NCBI GenBank assembly: GCA_001689415.1
Contig: LUJM01000012.1
Location: 1-64,000 of the forward strand
Reading direction: 5' to 3'
Length of the DNA: 64,000 nucleotides
From: Bacteroidales bacterium M2
GTDB lineage: Bacteria; Bacteroidota; Bacteroidia; Bacteroidales; Muribaculaceae
This document shows positions 8,789 through 18,823 of this stretch, piece after piece. A program made the position numbers and the translations under genes. The number at the start of each line of letters is the position of its first letter. Position 1 is the first letter of the stretch. The notes below the pieces were generated by a model, which did no database searches, was not told the DNA's origin, and saw only the letters and a list, made by a program, of their open reading frames with translations.

Positions 8789-11700
8789 ATGTCTTACCAT
8801 CAAAAACTCCTGATCGCGCTAAGTATGGCGATTATGCTTTGCCTGGTATCCATACCGGCAGCTTGGGGTGCTGACATCCACAAAGTCAGCGGTACTGTTA
8901 TCGACGACCAGGGTGAACCTGTGATCGGTGCTGCCGTCCGTGAAGTGAATACAAAGAACGCCACGGTGACAGATATCGACGGTATGTATACCTTAAAACT
9001 TACATCCGCAAAGCCCGTCCTCGAGTTTACTTTTGTCGGTATGAAACCGATCAGTGTACCTGTTACCTCTGCGACTATTAATGTTACTATGGAATCAGCC
9101 ATTACTGACCTCGACGAGGTTGTGGTAGTGGCGTATGGTCAGCAAAAGAAAGTGACCGTTACCGGTTCGGTTGCTGCCATTGGTGCCAACGATATTAAGA
9201 AGTCGTCCGAACCTAACCTTGCCGCCGCCCTTTCGGGTAAGCTGCCCGGTCTTACTACCATGCAGCAGAGCGGTGCTCCCGGTGAGGACGATGTGAAGAT
9301 GTTCCTTCGTGGTGCTGCTACCATGAACGGTACATCTCCGCTTATTCTTGTCGACGGTATTCCTCGTTCTTCGATGAGCGAAATCGACCCCAACGAAGTA
9401 CAGTCTATCAGTATCCTTAAGGATGCTTCTTCTACCGCCGTATTCGGTGTACGTGGTGCTAACGGTGTTATCCTTATCACTACCCGCCGTGGCGAGGAAG
9501 GCAAGGTCAATGTTCACGGCCAGGTGACTTACTCTATGCAGAAGTTCAACTACTGGCCCGACCAGCGCCACTCGTGGGAATATGCCCGCATGGCCAATGA
9601 GGCTTCTCGCAGCAATGGTGGTGCTGACCTATATACACCCGAAGAAATCGCACTTTATGATATGTGGAACGGCGGCAACGGTCCTACAGACCCGTCGCTC
9701 CGCTATTGGTATCCCGATACCAACTGGGGTGACATATACCTGAAAGACCATTCAGATATGGTTCAGGCCAACGTAAACATCTCGGGTGGTACCAAAAAAC
9801 TCCGCTACTTCGCAAGTGCAGGTTATGTTTATCAGGGCGGTATGTACAACACTGAGCCTAAGAGCTTCCTGGGCTATGATCCTCAGTCGAAGATGAACCG
9901 CTACAACATCCGTACCAACCTTGACTATACATTCAATAACTGGTTGAGCGCTTCGTTCGACGTAAGTTCTTCGATCAAGAAAACCAACCAGGCAGCTGCC
10001 AACATGTCGGGTGGCGATACCGCCGGTCTTCGCTGGTCGGCCCTTACCTCTAAGCCTACCGTTCCCGGCCCTCTGACAATCGAAGGCAACGAGTCAAATG
10101 GTTTTATAGTTAACGAGGGTCCTCGCGAAGACGGCACAATGGGCTGGCACTATGTAAAAGGTGGCAAGCTCGTACAGGACCCCGAACTTACCCTCGCGCA
10201 GATGGCTTACGGCCAGCTCAACCGCTCGGGCTACAAACTCCTTGTTGAGGCAAGCGCCAATGCAATCGCAACCCTTAACTTCAATCTCGACGGTATCACC
10301 AAAGGTCTTTCGGCCCGCGCACTCGTATCGTTTGAGACATATTCGCAGGAACTCACCATGGGTAGCCGCCAATTCTCGGGTTATCTCTACAACCTGCACC
10401 CCGGTGGTTTCGACAAGCCCGTGTTCCTGATGCAGGGTGACTCGGAAGACGACGACCAGCTTAGTCTTGCCCGCGCCGACGTAAGTCGTTGGTTCATGAA
10501 CTTCCAGGCTCAGGTCAACTATAACCGTTCGTTCAACGACGTACACAATGTTACCGGTATGGTTCTCTTCCAGCGCGACGATAAAGAGAACATCCTCGGT
10601 TCAATTCCTTACCGTATGATCGGTGTTGCCGGCCGTTTCACCTATAATTACGACTCTCGCTATCTCGCCGAGGTTAATATCGGTTATAACGGTTCAGAGC
10701 AGTTCGCTCCCGGTCACCGCTTCGGTCTCTTCCCCGCATTCTCACTCGGCTGGGTTATTTCGAACGAAAAATTCATGCAGGGTCTCCACGACAGCGGCAC
10801 AATCACCAACCTCAAACTCCGTGCATCGGTAGGTAAGGTAGGTAACGACGAACTCTATGCCGGTGCCGACGAGGCAACCCGCCAGAAACACCGCTTCCTG
10901 TATCTCGACAACAACTCGGTAGTACCTTACTACTACCACGCCGAAGAAGGGGTGATGATTCCCGGCTCGCTCACCAGCAGCGGCAATGGCATTGGCGTAA
11001 TCAAGGAGCAGCTTATCGGTAACGACGATATCCACTGGGAAACAGCATGGAAGCAGAACTACGCTATCGATATGACTCTCTTCCGCAATCTCGATATCAC
11101 ATTCGACTACTTCCGCGAAAACCGCTCAGGTATCCTTATTTCTCGTAACACCATACCCCTGCTCGGTGGTTTGAACTCTACCCAGCTTCCCCGCTCGAAC
11201 TTCGGTAAGGTTAAGAACTCAGGTTTCGAGGTATCAGCCCGCTACACCTACGCAGTCAACAAGGATATGCAGTTCTTTGCAAGCGGCAACTTCGCATACA
11301 ACAAGAATACCGTTATCGATGCCGACGAAGTTTACCGTGGCGATGACTACGCTTATCCTCTCCGCAGCGAGGGCTTCAGCATCGGCCAGAACTTCGGTTA
11401 TCTGATTGACCGCAGCGTCAACCCCGAGCTTGGTCTCGACGGCACCGGTTTCTACAATACCGAAGAGCAGATCAAACTCCGCGGTCTCGAATACGTAGGC
11501 GCCCAGCCCAAATGCGGTGACTTCGTATACCAGGACCTCAACGGCGACGGCATCATCAACGAAAAAGACCAGGCTCCTATCGGTTACTCAAGCCTTCTCC
11601 CCCGTATCACCTACGGTCTGACAATCGGCGGTGACCTCTACGGCTTCGACTTCTCGGTAATGCTCCAGGGCGTAGGTAAATATACCCGCTACTTCGGCAG

Positions 11701-12079
11701 CCCTGTTATGTTTGAGAACTACGGTACATACTTCTTCTCAGATATGTGCGACAACCGTTGGAGCCCCGAGCGCTACGCAGCCGGTGAAGAAATCACCCAC
11801 CCGCGTCTGTCGCTGCAGGAGACATCGAGCCATACTGCCAACGACTACTACACCATGGATGCGTCTTACATCCGTCTTAAGAACATCACAGTTGGCTATA
11901 CCCTTCCTAAGAGTGTAACACGTAAAATCGGTATGAGCGGCGTCCGCTTCTATATCAGCGCCGACAATGTTCACACCTGGAATAACCTCCGCACCAAGAT
12001 GATTGACCCCGAGCAGAACGACTTCTCGTCTTATCCTCTTATGAAGACCTACTCGGCAGGTGTGTCGATTGACATCTAA
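8789..12079 (+). CDS. susC: SusC/RagA-family TonB-dependent outer-membrane transporter (1)
   Basis: This is a glycan importer of the outer membrane, working with the adjacent SusD. The start is placed at the ATG at 8789, which directly begins a signal peptide (MSYHQK to AAWGA); the in-frame ATG at 8744 would put 15 odd residues ahead of it. A carboxypeptidase-regulatory-like domain (VSGTVIDDQGEPVIGA) is followed by the TonB-box region (DEVVVVAYG), the plug with LVDGIPR and SILKDASSTAVFGVRGANGV, and a beta-barrel to the C terminus. About 1096 residues is normal for a full SusC. The susD stop-start spacing is 21 nt, so the pair is co-transcribed. Confidence 0.93.
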   Translation: MSYHQKLLIALSMAIMLCLVSIPAAWGADIHKVSGTVIDDQGEPVIGAAVREVNTKNATVTDIDGMYTLKLTSAKPVLEFTFVGMKPISVPVTSATINVTMESAITDLDEVVVVAYGQQKKVTVTGSVAAIGANDIKKSSEPNLAAALSGKLPGLTTMQQSGAPGEDDVKMFLRGAATMNGTSPLILVDGIPRSSMSEIDPNEVQSISILKDASSTAVFGVRGANGVILITTRRGEEGKVNVHGQVTYSMQKFNYWPDQRHSWEYARMANEASRSNGGADLYTPEEIALYDMWNGGNGPTDPSLRYWYPDTNWGDIYLKDHSDMVQANVNISGGTKKLRYFASAGYVYQGGMYNTEPKSFLGYDPQSKMNRYNIRTNLDYTFNNWLSASFDVSSSIKKTNQAAANMSGGDTAGLRWSALTSKPTVPGPLTIEGNESNGFIVNEGPREDGTMGWHYVKGGKLVQDPELTLAQMAYGQLNRSGYKLLVEASANAIATLNFNLDGITKGLSARALVSFETYSQELTMGSRQFSGYLYNLHPGGFDKPVFLMQGDSEDDDQLSLARADVSRWFMNFQAQVNYNRSFNDVHNVTGMVLFQRDDKENILGSIPYRMIGVAGRFTYNYDSRYLAEVNIGYNGSEQFAPGHRFGLFPAFSLGWVISNEKFMQGLHDSGTITNLKLRASVGKVGNDELYAGADEATRQKHRFLYLDNNSVVPYYYHAEEGVMIPGSLTSSGNGIGVIKEQLIGNDDIHWETAWKQNYAIDMTLFRNLDITFDYFRENRSGILISRNTIPLLGGLNSTQLPRSNFGKVKNSGFEVSARYTYAVNKDMQFFASGNFAYNKNTVIDADEVYRGDDYAYPLRSEGFSIGQNFGYLIDRSVNPELGLDGTGFYNTEEQIKLRGLEYVGAQPKCGDFVYQDLNGDGIINEKDQAPIGYSSLLPRITYGLTIGGDLYGFDFSVMLQGVGKYTRYFGSPVMFENYGTYFFSDMCDNRWSPERYAAGEEITHPRLSLQETSSHTANDYYTMDASYIRLKNITVGYTLPKSVTRKIGMSGVRFYISADNVHTWNNLRTKMIDPEQNDFSSYPLMKTYSAGVSIDI

Positions 12080-12100
12080 TATTCAAACTCTCTTAAGATC

Positions 12101-13996
12101 ATGAAAAAGCATCTTATCAATATCATCATATCAATCTCGGCAATCTGCGGTTCGGGTATGGTTTTCACCTCGTGTGAGGACGACCTCAACGTGACCCCTG
12201 ACGGCCGTATGACCGACGAGGCCGTGTTCTCCACCCCCGAGAACACCAAAGACTACTTTGCCTCGGCATTCGCGCACATCCCCTTCAAAATCTTCAAATA
12301 TTACTTCTTCGACAACTTCCTGATTGATATGTCTGATGAGGGTTGGTCTACAGCCGACTACCAGCCTCTGATTATCAACGATATCTATGCAGGTAACTGT
12401 AACACCACCAAGCACCGCTTCGAGTGGGACGATACCGGCCAAGGTAAATGGGACGGCGGTTACTGGCAGCGCTACTGGGCCATGATCCGCGTGCTCAACA
12501 ACTGCCTCAAGCGTTTCCCCACCGCAGCATTCGAGAGCGAGTCGGAGCGTGAACTCTGCACAGCCGAAGCCCGCGTACTCCGCGCCTTCTACTACCTGCA
12601 GATGGTGAAATTCTACGGTGACCTGCCTATCATCACCGATGTTTACGGTATCAACACCGACTATGCCGGTCTTGAGCGCAAACCTGCCTACGAAGTACTT
12701 CAGCATATCGTAGAAGAGTGCGAAATGGCCCTGGATAGCCCCAACCTACCCTGGACCCTCACCTCGATTCAGATGAAGAACCGCATGACCAAGGGTATTG
12801 CCTGCGCAATCATCTCACAGGCATCGCTCTTTGCCGCCAGCCCCCTCTTCTGCCATGACCAGAACCTGTGGCAGTACGCATACGATAAGAACAAAAAAGT
12901 GTTCGATCTTCTCGTAGCCAACGGTTACGAACTCTACGACCACCTCAACGACCCCAAATCTTATCAGAACGCCTATCAAGAGTACTTCGCATCGCGCAGC
13001 TACAGCGGTTCGAAGGCTGATGATAAGGAAACAATCTGGGGCAGCCCCATGAATCATGGCGTAAACCACTCGGCTATCAACGGTGTGCCTCTGTTTACCA
13101 ACTCGCACCAGGCCGGTTGCGTACCCACCCAGGAACTCGTCGACGCATTCGATATGCTTGCCACCGGCGAACCTATCTACGACCTTGCCAACCCCTATGT
13201 TGACGAAAAACACAGCGACATCAACATCAACCCCAAGTCAGGATATGATCCCGCCAATCCCTACACCGGTCGTGATCCCCGCTTCTACGCTTGCATCTAC
13301 TACAACGGTTCGAAAATCAACACCGGCGTGCTCAACAAGACTGTAGAAACCTGGAACAACGAAATGAGTTGGAACGGCGAAGCATGCAACTACAAAGCAT
13401 CGTCGGCCAGCGGTAACTGCAAGGTTGACCAAACAGCCCAGCGCTACACCCGCACCGGTTACTACAACCGCAAGTACCACACATTTAAAGTACAGCCCGG
13501 CCAGGTGAAGGACGAAGGTAACTGGAAGTACTACCGTCTCGGTGAAATCTACCTCAACCTTGCCGAGTGCGCAGTTGAGACCAACCGTCTCGACGAAGCT
13601 ATGAACCTTGTCAACGTAATCCGCCACCGCGCAGGCTTCGACCCCTCGGTCGACAAAGTAGCTGCCGGTCAGGTAGAAGCCCGTCTGATAGTTCGCCACG
13701 AGCGCCAGGTAGAGCTTGCATTCGAGGAGCACCGCTACTTCGACTGCCGCCGCTGGGGCGTTGTAACCGAGGATATCAAAGAAGAGAAATACAATACGGG
13801 TATGTGGATTCACAAAGACGGCACCAAATACGTCTACGTGCGCTTCCCGCTCGGCAAAGGCATGGGTAACGGCCCGAGCAAATACAGCTCAGAAGCCAAG
13901 TACCGCCTGGTACCCATTCCTTTGAAGGAATCGAACACACTTGGTTCTCTCACCGGTTTCGGTGCAGATTACTGGCAAAATCCCGGTTGGGAGTAA
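12101..13996 (+). CDS. susD: SusD/RagB-family surface glycan-binding lipoprotein (1)
   Basis: This is the partner of the preceding SusC, acting as a lid that captures oligosaccharide on the cell surface. The N terminus is a lipoprotein signal with cysteine in FTSCEDD, followed by acidic residues typical of surface export. The helical TPR-like core of RagB/SusD is evident (EARVLRAFYYLQMVKFYGDLPI), as is the conserved C-terminal block (RHERQVELAFEEHRYFDCRRW). At 631 residues it is slightly longer than the common 500-600. The next SusC starts 24 nt after its stop. Confidence 0.93.
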   Translation: MKKHLINIIISISAICGSGMVFTSCEDDLNVTPDGRMTDEAVFSTPENTKDYFASAFAHIPFKIFKYYFFDNFLIDMSDEGWSTADYQPLIINDIYAGNCNTTKHRFEWDDTGQGKWDGGYWQRYWAMIRVLNNCLKRFPTAAFESESERELCTAEARVLRAFYYLQMVKFYGDLPIITDVYGINTDYAGLERKPAYEVLQHIVEECEMALDSPNLPWTLTSIQMKNRMTKGIACAIISQASLFAASPLFCHDQNLWQYAYDKNKKVFDLLVANGYELYDHLNDPKSYQNAYQEYFASRSYSGSKADDKETIWGSPMNHGVNHSAINGVPLFTNSHQAGCVPTQELVDAFDMLATGEPIYDLANPYVDEKHSDININPKSGYDPANPYTGRDPRFYACIYYNGSKINTGVLNKTVETWNNEMSWNGEACNYKASSASGNCKVDQTAQRYTRTGYYNRKYHTFKVQPGQVKDEGNWKYYRLGEIYLNLAECAVETNRLDEAMNLVNVIRHRAGFDPSVDKVAAGQVEARLIVRHERQVELAFEEHRYFDCRRWGVVTEDIKEEKYNTGMWIHKDGTKYVYVRFPLGKGMGNGPSKYSSEAKYRLVPIPLKESNTLGSLTGFGADYWQNPGWE

Positions 13997-14020
13997 TCCA
14001 CACATCAAACCTTCACTATC

Positions 14021-16825
14021 ATGATTCTTAAGAAAAACATAATTCCGATATTTCTGGCAACTGCGACGCTAAGTGCGTCGGCAGCTACCGATGCTGACAG
14101 CATCTCATTCGGTCAGCAGGAACTCGAGGCGGCTTTCGGATACCTTGAGACCCGCGATAGCTATACAGGCTCACAGTCGTCGGTTGATGCCGAGCAGATT
14201 GAAACCTGGAAAGGCACCTCGATCAGCGCCGCTATCCGTGGCAAACTCGCCGGCTGGTACAACGGTGTTATCCGTGGTGCAAGCTCGCCCAATGCCACCG
14301 ATGCCCTTATCGTTCTCGACGGTATTCCCATGCCGTTTATGACCCTTACCGATCTCGACCCCACTACCGTAGGCAAGATTACCATCCTCAAGGATGCCGC
14401 CGCAAAGGCTCTCTACGGTCCTCAGGGCGCACAGGGTGTACTGCTTATCACTACCAAGCACGGTGAGAACAACTCCCTCAAGGTGAAAATCTCGGCAGAT
14501 TTCAGCTTCGAGAGCCCGACAGACAACCCCGACATGCTCGACTCTTACGGTCAGGCCATGCTCCGCAACCAGGCTCTTATCAACGACGGCCTTGCTCCTA
14601 AGTTCAGCAGCAGCCAGCTTGATGAGTTTGCCAACGGCACCGGTATCAACAACGACTGGCGCAAGAAGTATATGAAGGATATGTTCCTTCAGAAATACAA
14701 TGTGCAAGTCGGTGGTGGCGGCGAAAGGGTTAAATTCTACGTCAACGCAGGTTTCTCTCGCGAGACAGGTAAGTTCAATACCATGTACGATGACAAGTAC
14801 AATCCGTCGGACGCAACCAACCGCTTCACAATCGTATCGAACCTCGATGTTAAGATCAACTCATGGCTTCGCGGTTTCGCCAATACCAACATCGGCGTGA
14901 AGCGAATCAACGCATCGGCACAGAGCGCCAATCTGTATAAGCTGATGTATACAACACCCAACTGGGTAGAAGACGGAATGCTCGAAGACGGCAGAGTAAT
15001 CACCGCCGAGGGTTATCCCACACCTATCCTGGGTGCAATCAACTACTCCGGTGTAAACCAGATGACCCGTACCGACCTTGCAGCCAACATCGGTCTTGAC
15101 TTTACCCTTGATTTCATCACCAAGGGCTTGTCGTTCAAGGCAATCTTCGGCTATAGCTCGATGTACAACGGTATCCGTGGCGGTTCATTCGATTATGGCC
15201 GCGTGATCTACAACAAGCTCTCAGGCAAATATGAATCATGGGGCAGCAACATTGCCACCCCGCTTTCATGGGCCAAGGGTACTACTACCAACTACTATAT
15301 GGATATTCAGGCAATGTTCGATTACCACCGTGTATTTGCCGAAGACCATTCTGTAGACGCGCTACTTCACTACACCAGCGAGGACTACCGTGGCGACGAT
15401 ACCAAGTGGTACAACTACGCCTTTATCCTCCCCACCAACCGCATCCAGCTCGCCGGTGAGGCACGCTACGGCTTCAAGAACCGTTACTTCGTACAGTTCG
15501 ACTTCAACTACTCCGGCTCTGAAATGATGGCCAAGGGTCACCAGTTCCACTTCTCACCCGTAGTATCGGGATCGTGGGTGGCTTCAAATGAAAGCTGGTT
15601 CAAGAACGACTTAGTAACCTACCTGAAGATTCGTGCTTCTTACGGTAACCTCTACTACGACTCGCTCCGCGCCCAGGATTCGCGCTACCTATATAATAAT
15701 GTATACCGCGCAGGCGCCGGCGGCATCACCGGTATCTACTCGGGCTTCGGAGTAACCAATCTCCGTCGCGGCAACGTCAACGTAGGCTGGGAGACATCGA
15801 AACAGCAGGACTACGGCTTCGACCTCGGCTTTATGGATAAATTCCACATTATCGCTGACTATTGGCGCACCAATCAGGAAGGCATCCTGATTCAGTCGGA
15901 ACTCAACCCCGTACTCGGCGGTGTTACCGCAGCCAACCGTGCCTTTACCAACTCGGGCAAGGTACTCAACCAGGGTATCGATCTTACCGTTACCTACGAC
16001 ACCGTACTTCCCTGCGGTCTCGGCATCAACGTGGCAGGCCAAATGGGTTGGAACCACAACAAGTGGGAAAATGCAAGCGAGCTCTCGTATGCTGATGCAA
16101 ACTATGCATATCCTTACCGCAAGACAGGTTACAGCATCGGTCAGCAGTGGGGTTACTTGGTAGACAACTCGAATGGATCGCAGTTCTACAACTCACAGGC
16201 CGAAATCGATGCTTCGGGCCTCCAGTTCACCGGCAAGCAGCCCCGTCCCGGCGATCTCAAGTTCCAGGACCTCAACGGCGACGGTGTGATTGACGAAGGT
16301 GACCAGGCACCCCTCGACGGTGTATACACCATGCCCCGCTTCGAATATGGCGCATCTGTAGCCCTCGACTACCGCGGCTTCGACCTCTATCTCGACTTCA
16401 TCGGCGAGAGCGGACGTTCGATGTTGATGAACAAGAGCGTAGGCGCAGCCGAATTTGTTGACGGCATCACAACCGAAGGCGTATACATGCCAATGCACCA
16501 GGAAGCATGGACCGCCGACCGTTTCGCCCAGGGTCTGCCAATCTCTTACCCGGCACTCTCTACCACAGCATCGTCGAGCCTCCAGAACAACTCGTTCTAT
16601 GTCTCTAAAATCGACTACCTGCGTCTTCGCAACCTGACCCTCGGTTACTCACTTCCCGAGAATATCATCAAGAAAGTAGGCATGACCAAGCTCCGCTTCT
16701 ATGTCAACGCCCAGAACCTGTTCACCTGGGACAACATGAAGTTCGACGGATTTGATCCCGAGTCTGACCAGGTATTCAACAAAGTATTCCGTTCGTTCAA
16801 CGTCGGCCTCAACATTCACTTCTAA
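14021..16825 (+). CDS. Short SusC-like TonB-dependent transporter (2)
   Basis: This is a second SusC-family transporter, 934 residues. After the signal peptide (about 1-22) there is only a short linker before the plug (AAIRGKLAGW, LIVLDGIPMPF, TILKDAAAKALYGPQGAQGV). The carboxypeptidase-regulatory-like domain seen in SusC 1 is missing and no obvious TonB box is seen. The barrel and its C-terminal end (NAQNLFTWDNM...FNVGLNIHF) look intact. It is paired with the SusD 15 nt downstream and probably imports a different or partly digested glycan. Whether it still couples to TonB normally is uncertain. Confidence 0.9.
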   Translation: MILKKNIIPIFLATATLSASAATDADSISFGQQELEAAFGYLETRDSYTGSQSSVDAEQIETWKGTSISAAIRGKLAGWYNGVIRGASSPNATDALIVLDGIPMPFMTLTDLDPTTVGKITILKDAAAKALYGPQGAQGVLLITTKHGENNSLKVKISADFSFESPTDNPDMLDSYGQAMLRNQALINDGLAPKFSSSQLDEFANGTGINNDWRKKYMKDMFLQKYNVQVGGGGERVKFYVNAGFSRETGKFNTMYDDKYNPSDATNRFTIVSNLDVKINSWLRGFANTNIGVKRINASAQSANLYKLMYTTPNWVEDGMLEDGRVITAEGYPTPILGAINYSGVNQMTRTDLAANIGLDFTLDFITKGLSFKAIFGYSSMYNGIRGGSFDYGRVIYNKLSGKYESWGSNIATPLSWAKGTTTNYYMDIQAMFDYHRVFAEDHSVDALLHYTSEDYRGDDTKWYNYAFILPTNRIQLAGEARYGFKNRYFVQFDFNYSGSEMMAKGHQFHFSPVVSGSWVASNESWFKNDLVTYLKIRASYGNLYYDSLRAQDSRYLYNNVYRAGAGGITGIYSGFGVTNLRRGNVNVGWETSKQQDYGFDLGFMDKFHIIADYWRTNQEGILIQSELNPVLGGVTAANRAFTNSGKVLNQGIDLTVTYDTVLPCGLGINVAGQMGWNHNKWENASELSYADANYAYPYRKTGYSIGQQWGYLVDNSNGSQFYNSQAEIDASGLQFTGKQPRPGDLKFQDLNGDGVIDEGDQAPLDGVYTMPRFEYGASVALDYRGFDLYLDFIGESGRSMLMNKSVGAAEFVDGITTEGVYMPMHQEAWTADRFAQGLPISYPALSTTASSSLQNNSFYVSKIDYLRLRNLTLGYSLPENIIKKVGMTKLRFYVNAQNLFTWDNMKFDGFDPESDQVFNKVFRSFNVGLNIHF

Positions 16826-16839
16826 ACAGACCTTGTCAC

Positions 16840-18708
16840 ATGAAAAAGTATATAAGGACTATCCTTCCCCTTGCCGTTGCCTTTGCCATGGCATCGTGCA
16901 CGGAAATCACCGATTATCCTGACGGCTCCATCAACTTCGATGAGGTCTTCAAGAGCGAGAAACTGACCGCAGGCTGGCTCAACAACTGCTACCTGCCGAT
17001 GACCCAGGCATCGTTTGGCTCGGCTTACGGCACCAACAAGTCGTTTCTCGACGCCGCAACCGACAACGCACACGATGTAGACGATGTAGAAGGTGGTGCA
17101 TTATCGCAGTGGAACAACGGCCTTGCCACCATTTCGAACAACCCCCTTACCGCTCTCGACAAGTGGGAAAAGTATTACGAAGGCATTGCCAACTGCAATA
17201 TCTTTATCCACAATATCGACAACGCTTATATCCTCGAGGAGGGTAACCGCGAGCGCTACCGTGCCGAGGCTTACGGCCTGCGAGCATACTACTACCTGCA
17301 GCTTGCCAAAATCTACGGTGGTGTGCCTCTGATTCTTGACCAGAAAGACGATTCAGAATACGACTACAGCAAGGTTCGCCCCGCGACTTTCGCTCAGGTT
17401 GTAGAGCAGATTATGTCAGACTGCCGCGAGGTGCTTGCCTGCGACTTTGTAGAGTGGCGCTCCGGTGCTCAGGATGCCGAACTCCACCGCATCAACAAGG
17501 CTATTGCGAGGGCAATCATGTCGGAAGCCGCCCTGTACGCAGCATCGCCCCTCAACAACGACGGCACAATCACCTGGGCCGACGCTGCCGAGGTCTGCAA
17601 GACCGCTCTCGACGATTGCACAGCCAACGGCTATGCGCTCTTTACCTCCAATCCCTCCTCGACAGGTAACGAGAATATGATATCGAGCTGCGCCTACGAC
17701 TACCTCTTCCAAAAGAAGCCCGATGCCGCCGGTGCAAACGAAAAAGAGACAATCCTCGGTATTTCGCAGTGCAACGTATGGCAGTATAATACCGCACCTA
17801 TCCTCTCGGGTCACGTACGTGCCGGATCTTGCCCCACCCAGGAGCTGATCGACTGCTACGAGACCATCGACGGCAAGCAGCCCATCCTCGGCTACAGCGA
17901 TGCCGACCACCTGCAGCCTATCATCAACCCCGAGGCAAGCCTCTACGACGAGAGCAAGCCCTACGAGAACCGCGACCCGCGTCTCAAGGCTACCATATAT
18001 TATAATGGAGCACATGCCCACTTGCTTGATAATGTTCCCCAGCCTACTATCTACACCGGCGAAGGAGCACCTCACGGAATATCGATGACCAATATCCTTT
18101 ACACCCGTACAGGCTATTATCTCCACAAATACTTCAACATCACCTCGAGCCGTACGGCCAACATGGACGGTTACTACCGTGTATTCCGCCTCGCCGAGCT
18201 TTACCTGAACTACGCCGAGGCTGCCAATGAGGCCGCCGACAACGGCTTGGCACCCAACGCCGCTGTAGACGCAGTAAACAAGGTTCGTACCCGCGTAGGT
18301 ATGCCCGCTATCGCCTATGGCATCAGCCAGGACGAGTTCCGCACCCGCGTACGCAATGAGCGCCGCATCGAGCTGGCATTCGAAGATCACCGCTTCTTCG
18401 ATGTTCGCCGCTGGAAGGTTCTCGACCAGACTCAGACCGTAACCGGTATGCGTCCTGTAGGCGAAACCGTGATCAAAGTTGCATTCAACGGCAACGGCGA
18501 CAACGACTATGACCGCGATGAAGAAGGCAACCTGATTATCGACGAGGAGAACGGTCGCCAGTACCGCACCTGCACCGGCTATCAGCGCTACGTCGTAGGC
18601 CGTCACACCGCAGTAGCCGACAAGTTCCTTCGTTGCCCCGTACCCGGCAAAGAAGCTACCGCCCTGCAAATGGCAACCGGCCTGAAATTCCAAAATCCCG
18701 GCTGGTAA
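16840..18708 (+). CDS. SusD/RagB-family lipoprotein (2)
   Basis: This is the partner of the short SusC. A lipoprotein signal with cysteine in MASCTEITD leads into a SusD fold (RAEAYGLRAYYYLQLAKIYGGVPL) and the C-terminal block VRNERRIELAFEDHRFFDVRRW. Its 622 residues are close to those of the first SusD, but sequence similarity is modest outside these motifs, suggesting an older duplication or separate recruitment. An unbroken antisense frame of over 400 codons lies opposite this gene but is a compositional shadow. Confidence 0.93.
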   Translation: MKKYIRTILPLAVAFAMASCTEITDYPDGSINFDEVFKSEKLTAGWLNNCYLPMTQASFGSAYGTNKSFLDAATDNAHDVDDVEGGALSQWNNGLATISNNPLTALDKWEKYYEGIANCNIFIHNIDNAYILEEGNRERYRAEAYGLRAYYYLQLAKIYGGVPLILDQKDDSEYDYSKVRPATFAQVVEQIMSDCREVLACDFVEWRSGAQDAELHRINKAIARAIMSEAALYAASPLNNDGTITWADAAEVCKTALDDCTANGYALFTSNPSSTGNENMISSCAYDYLFQKKPDAAGANEKETILGISQCNVWQYNTAPILSGHVRAGSCPTQELIDCYETIDGKQPILGYSDADHLQPIINPEASLYDESKPYENRDPRLKATIYYNGAHAHLLDNVPQPTIYTGEGAPHGISMTNILYTRTGYYLHKYFNITSSRTANMDGYYRVFRLAELYLNYAEAANEAADNGLAPNAAVDAVNKVRTRVGMPAIAYGISQDEFRTRVRNERRIELAFEDHRFFDVRRWKVLDQTQTVTGMRPVGETVIKVAFNGNGDNDYDRDEEGNLIIDEENGRQYRTCTGYQRYVVGRHTAVADKFLRCPVPGKEATALQMATGLKFQNPGW

Positions 18709-18718
18709 ATAATAAACA

Positions 18719-18771
18719 TTTGAAGTCTGATGTCAGACGTTCCAACGAGCCGCGAGGCATCAGACTTCAAA
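18719..18771. terminator. Inverted repeat between SusD 2 and the binding-protein genes
   Basis: TTTGAAGTCTGATG at 18719-18732 pairs perfectly with CATCAGACTTCAAA at 18758-18771 around a 25-nt loop. It lies 10 nt after the susD stop and 52 nt before the next gene, so it could end or attenuate the SusC/D transcript and let upstream and downstream genes differ in level. There is no T-run. Confidence 0.5.
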
Positions 18772-18823
18772 TAACTCCAATCTGAACACCAAATAAATCT
18801 ATCCATAATTAAACACAAATTGT

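Noticed and set aside
17416..18693. Long open frame (425 codons) on the minus strand
   Set aside because: It lies fully opposite SusD 2, has no recognisable domain and arises from codon bias of the real gene; the same holds for long antisense frames at 20893-21702, 25916-26857, 43401-44474 and 40633-41454.
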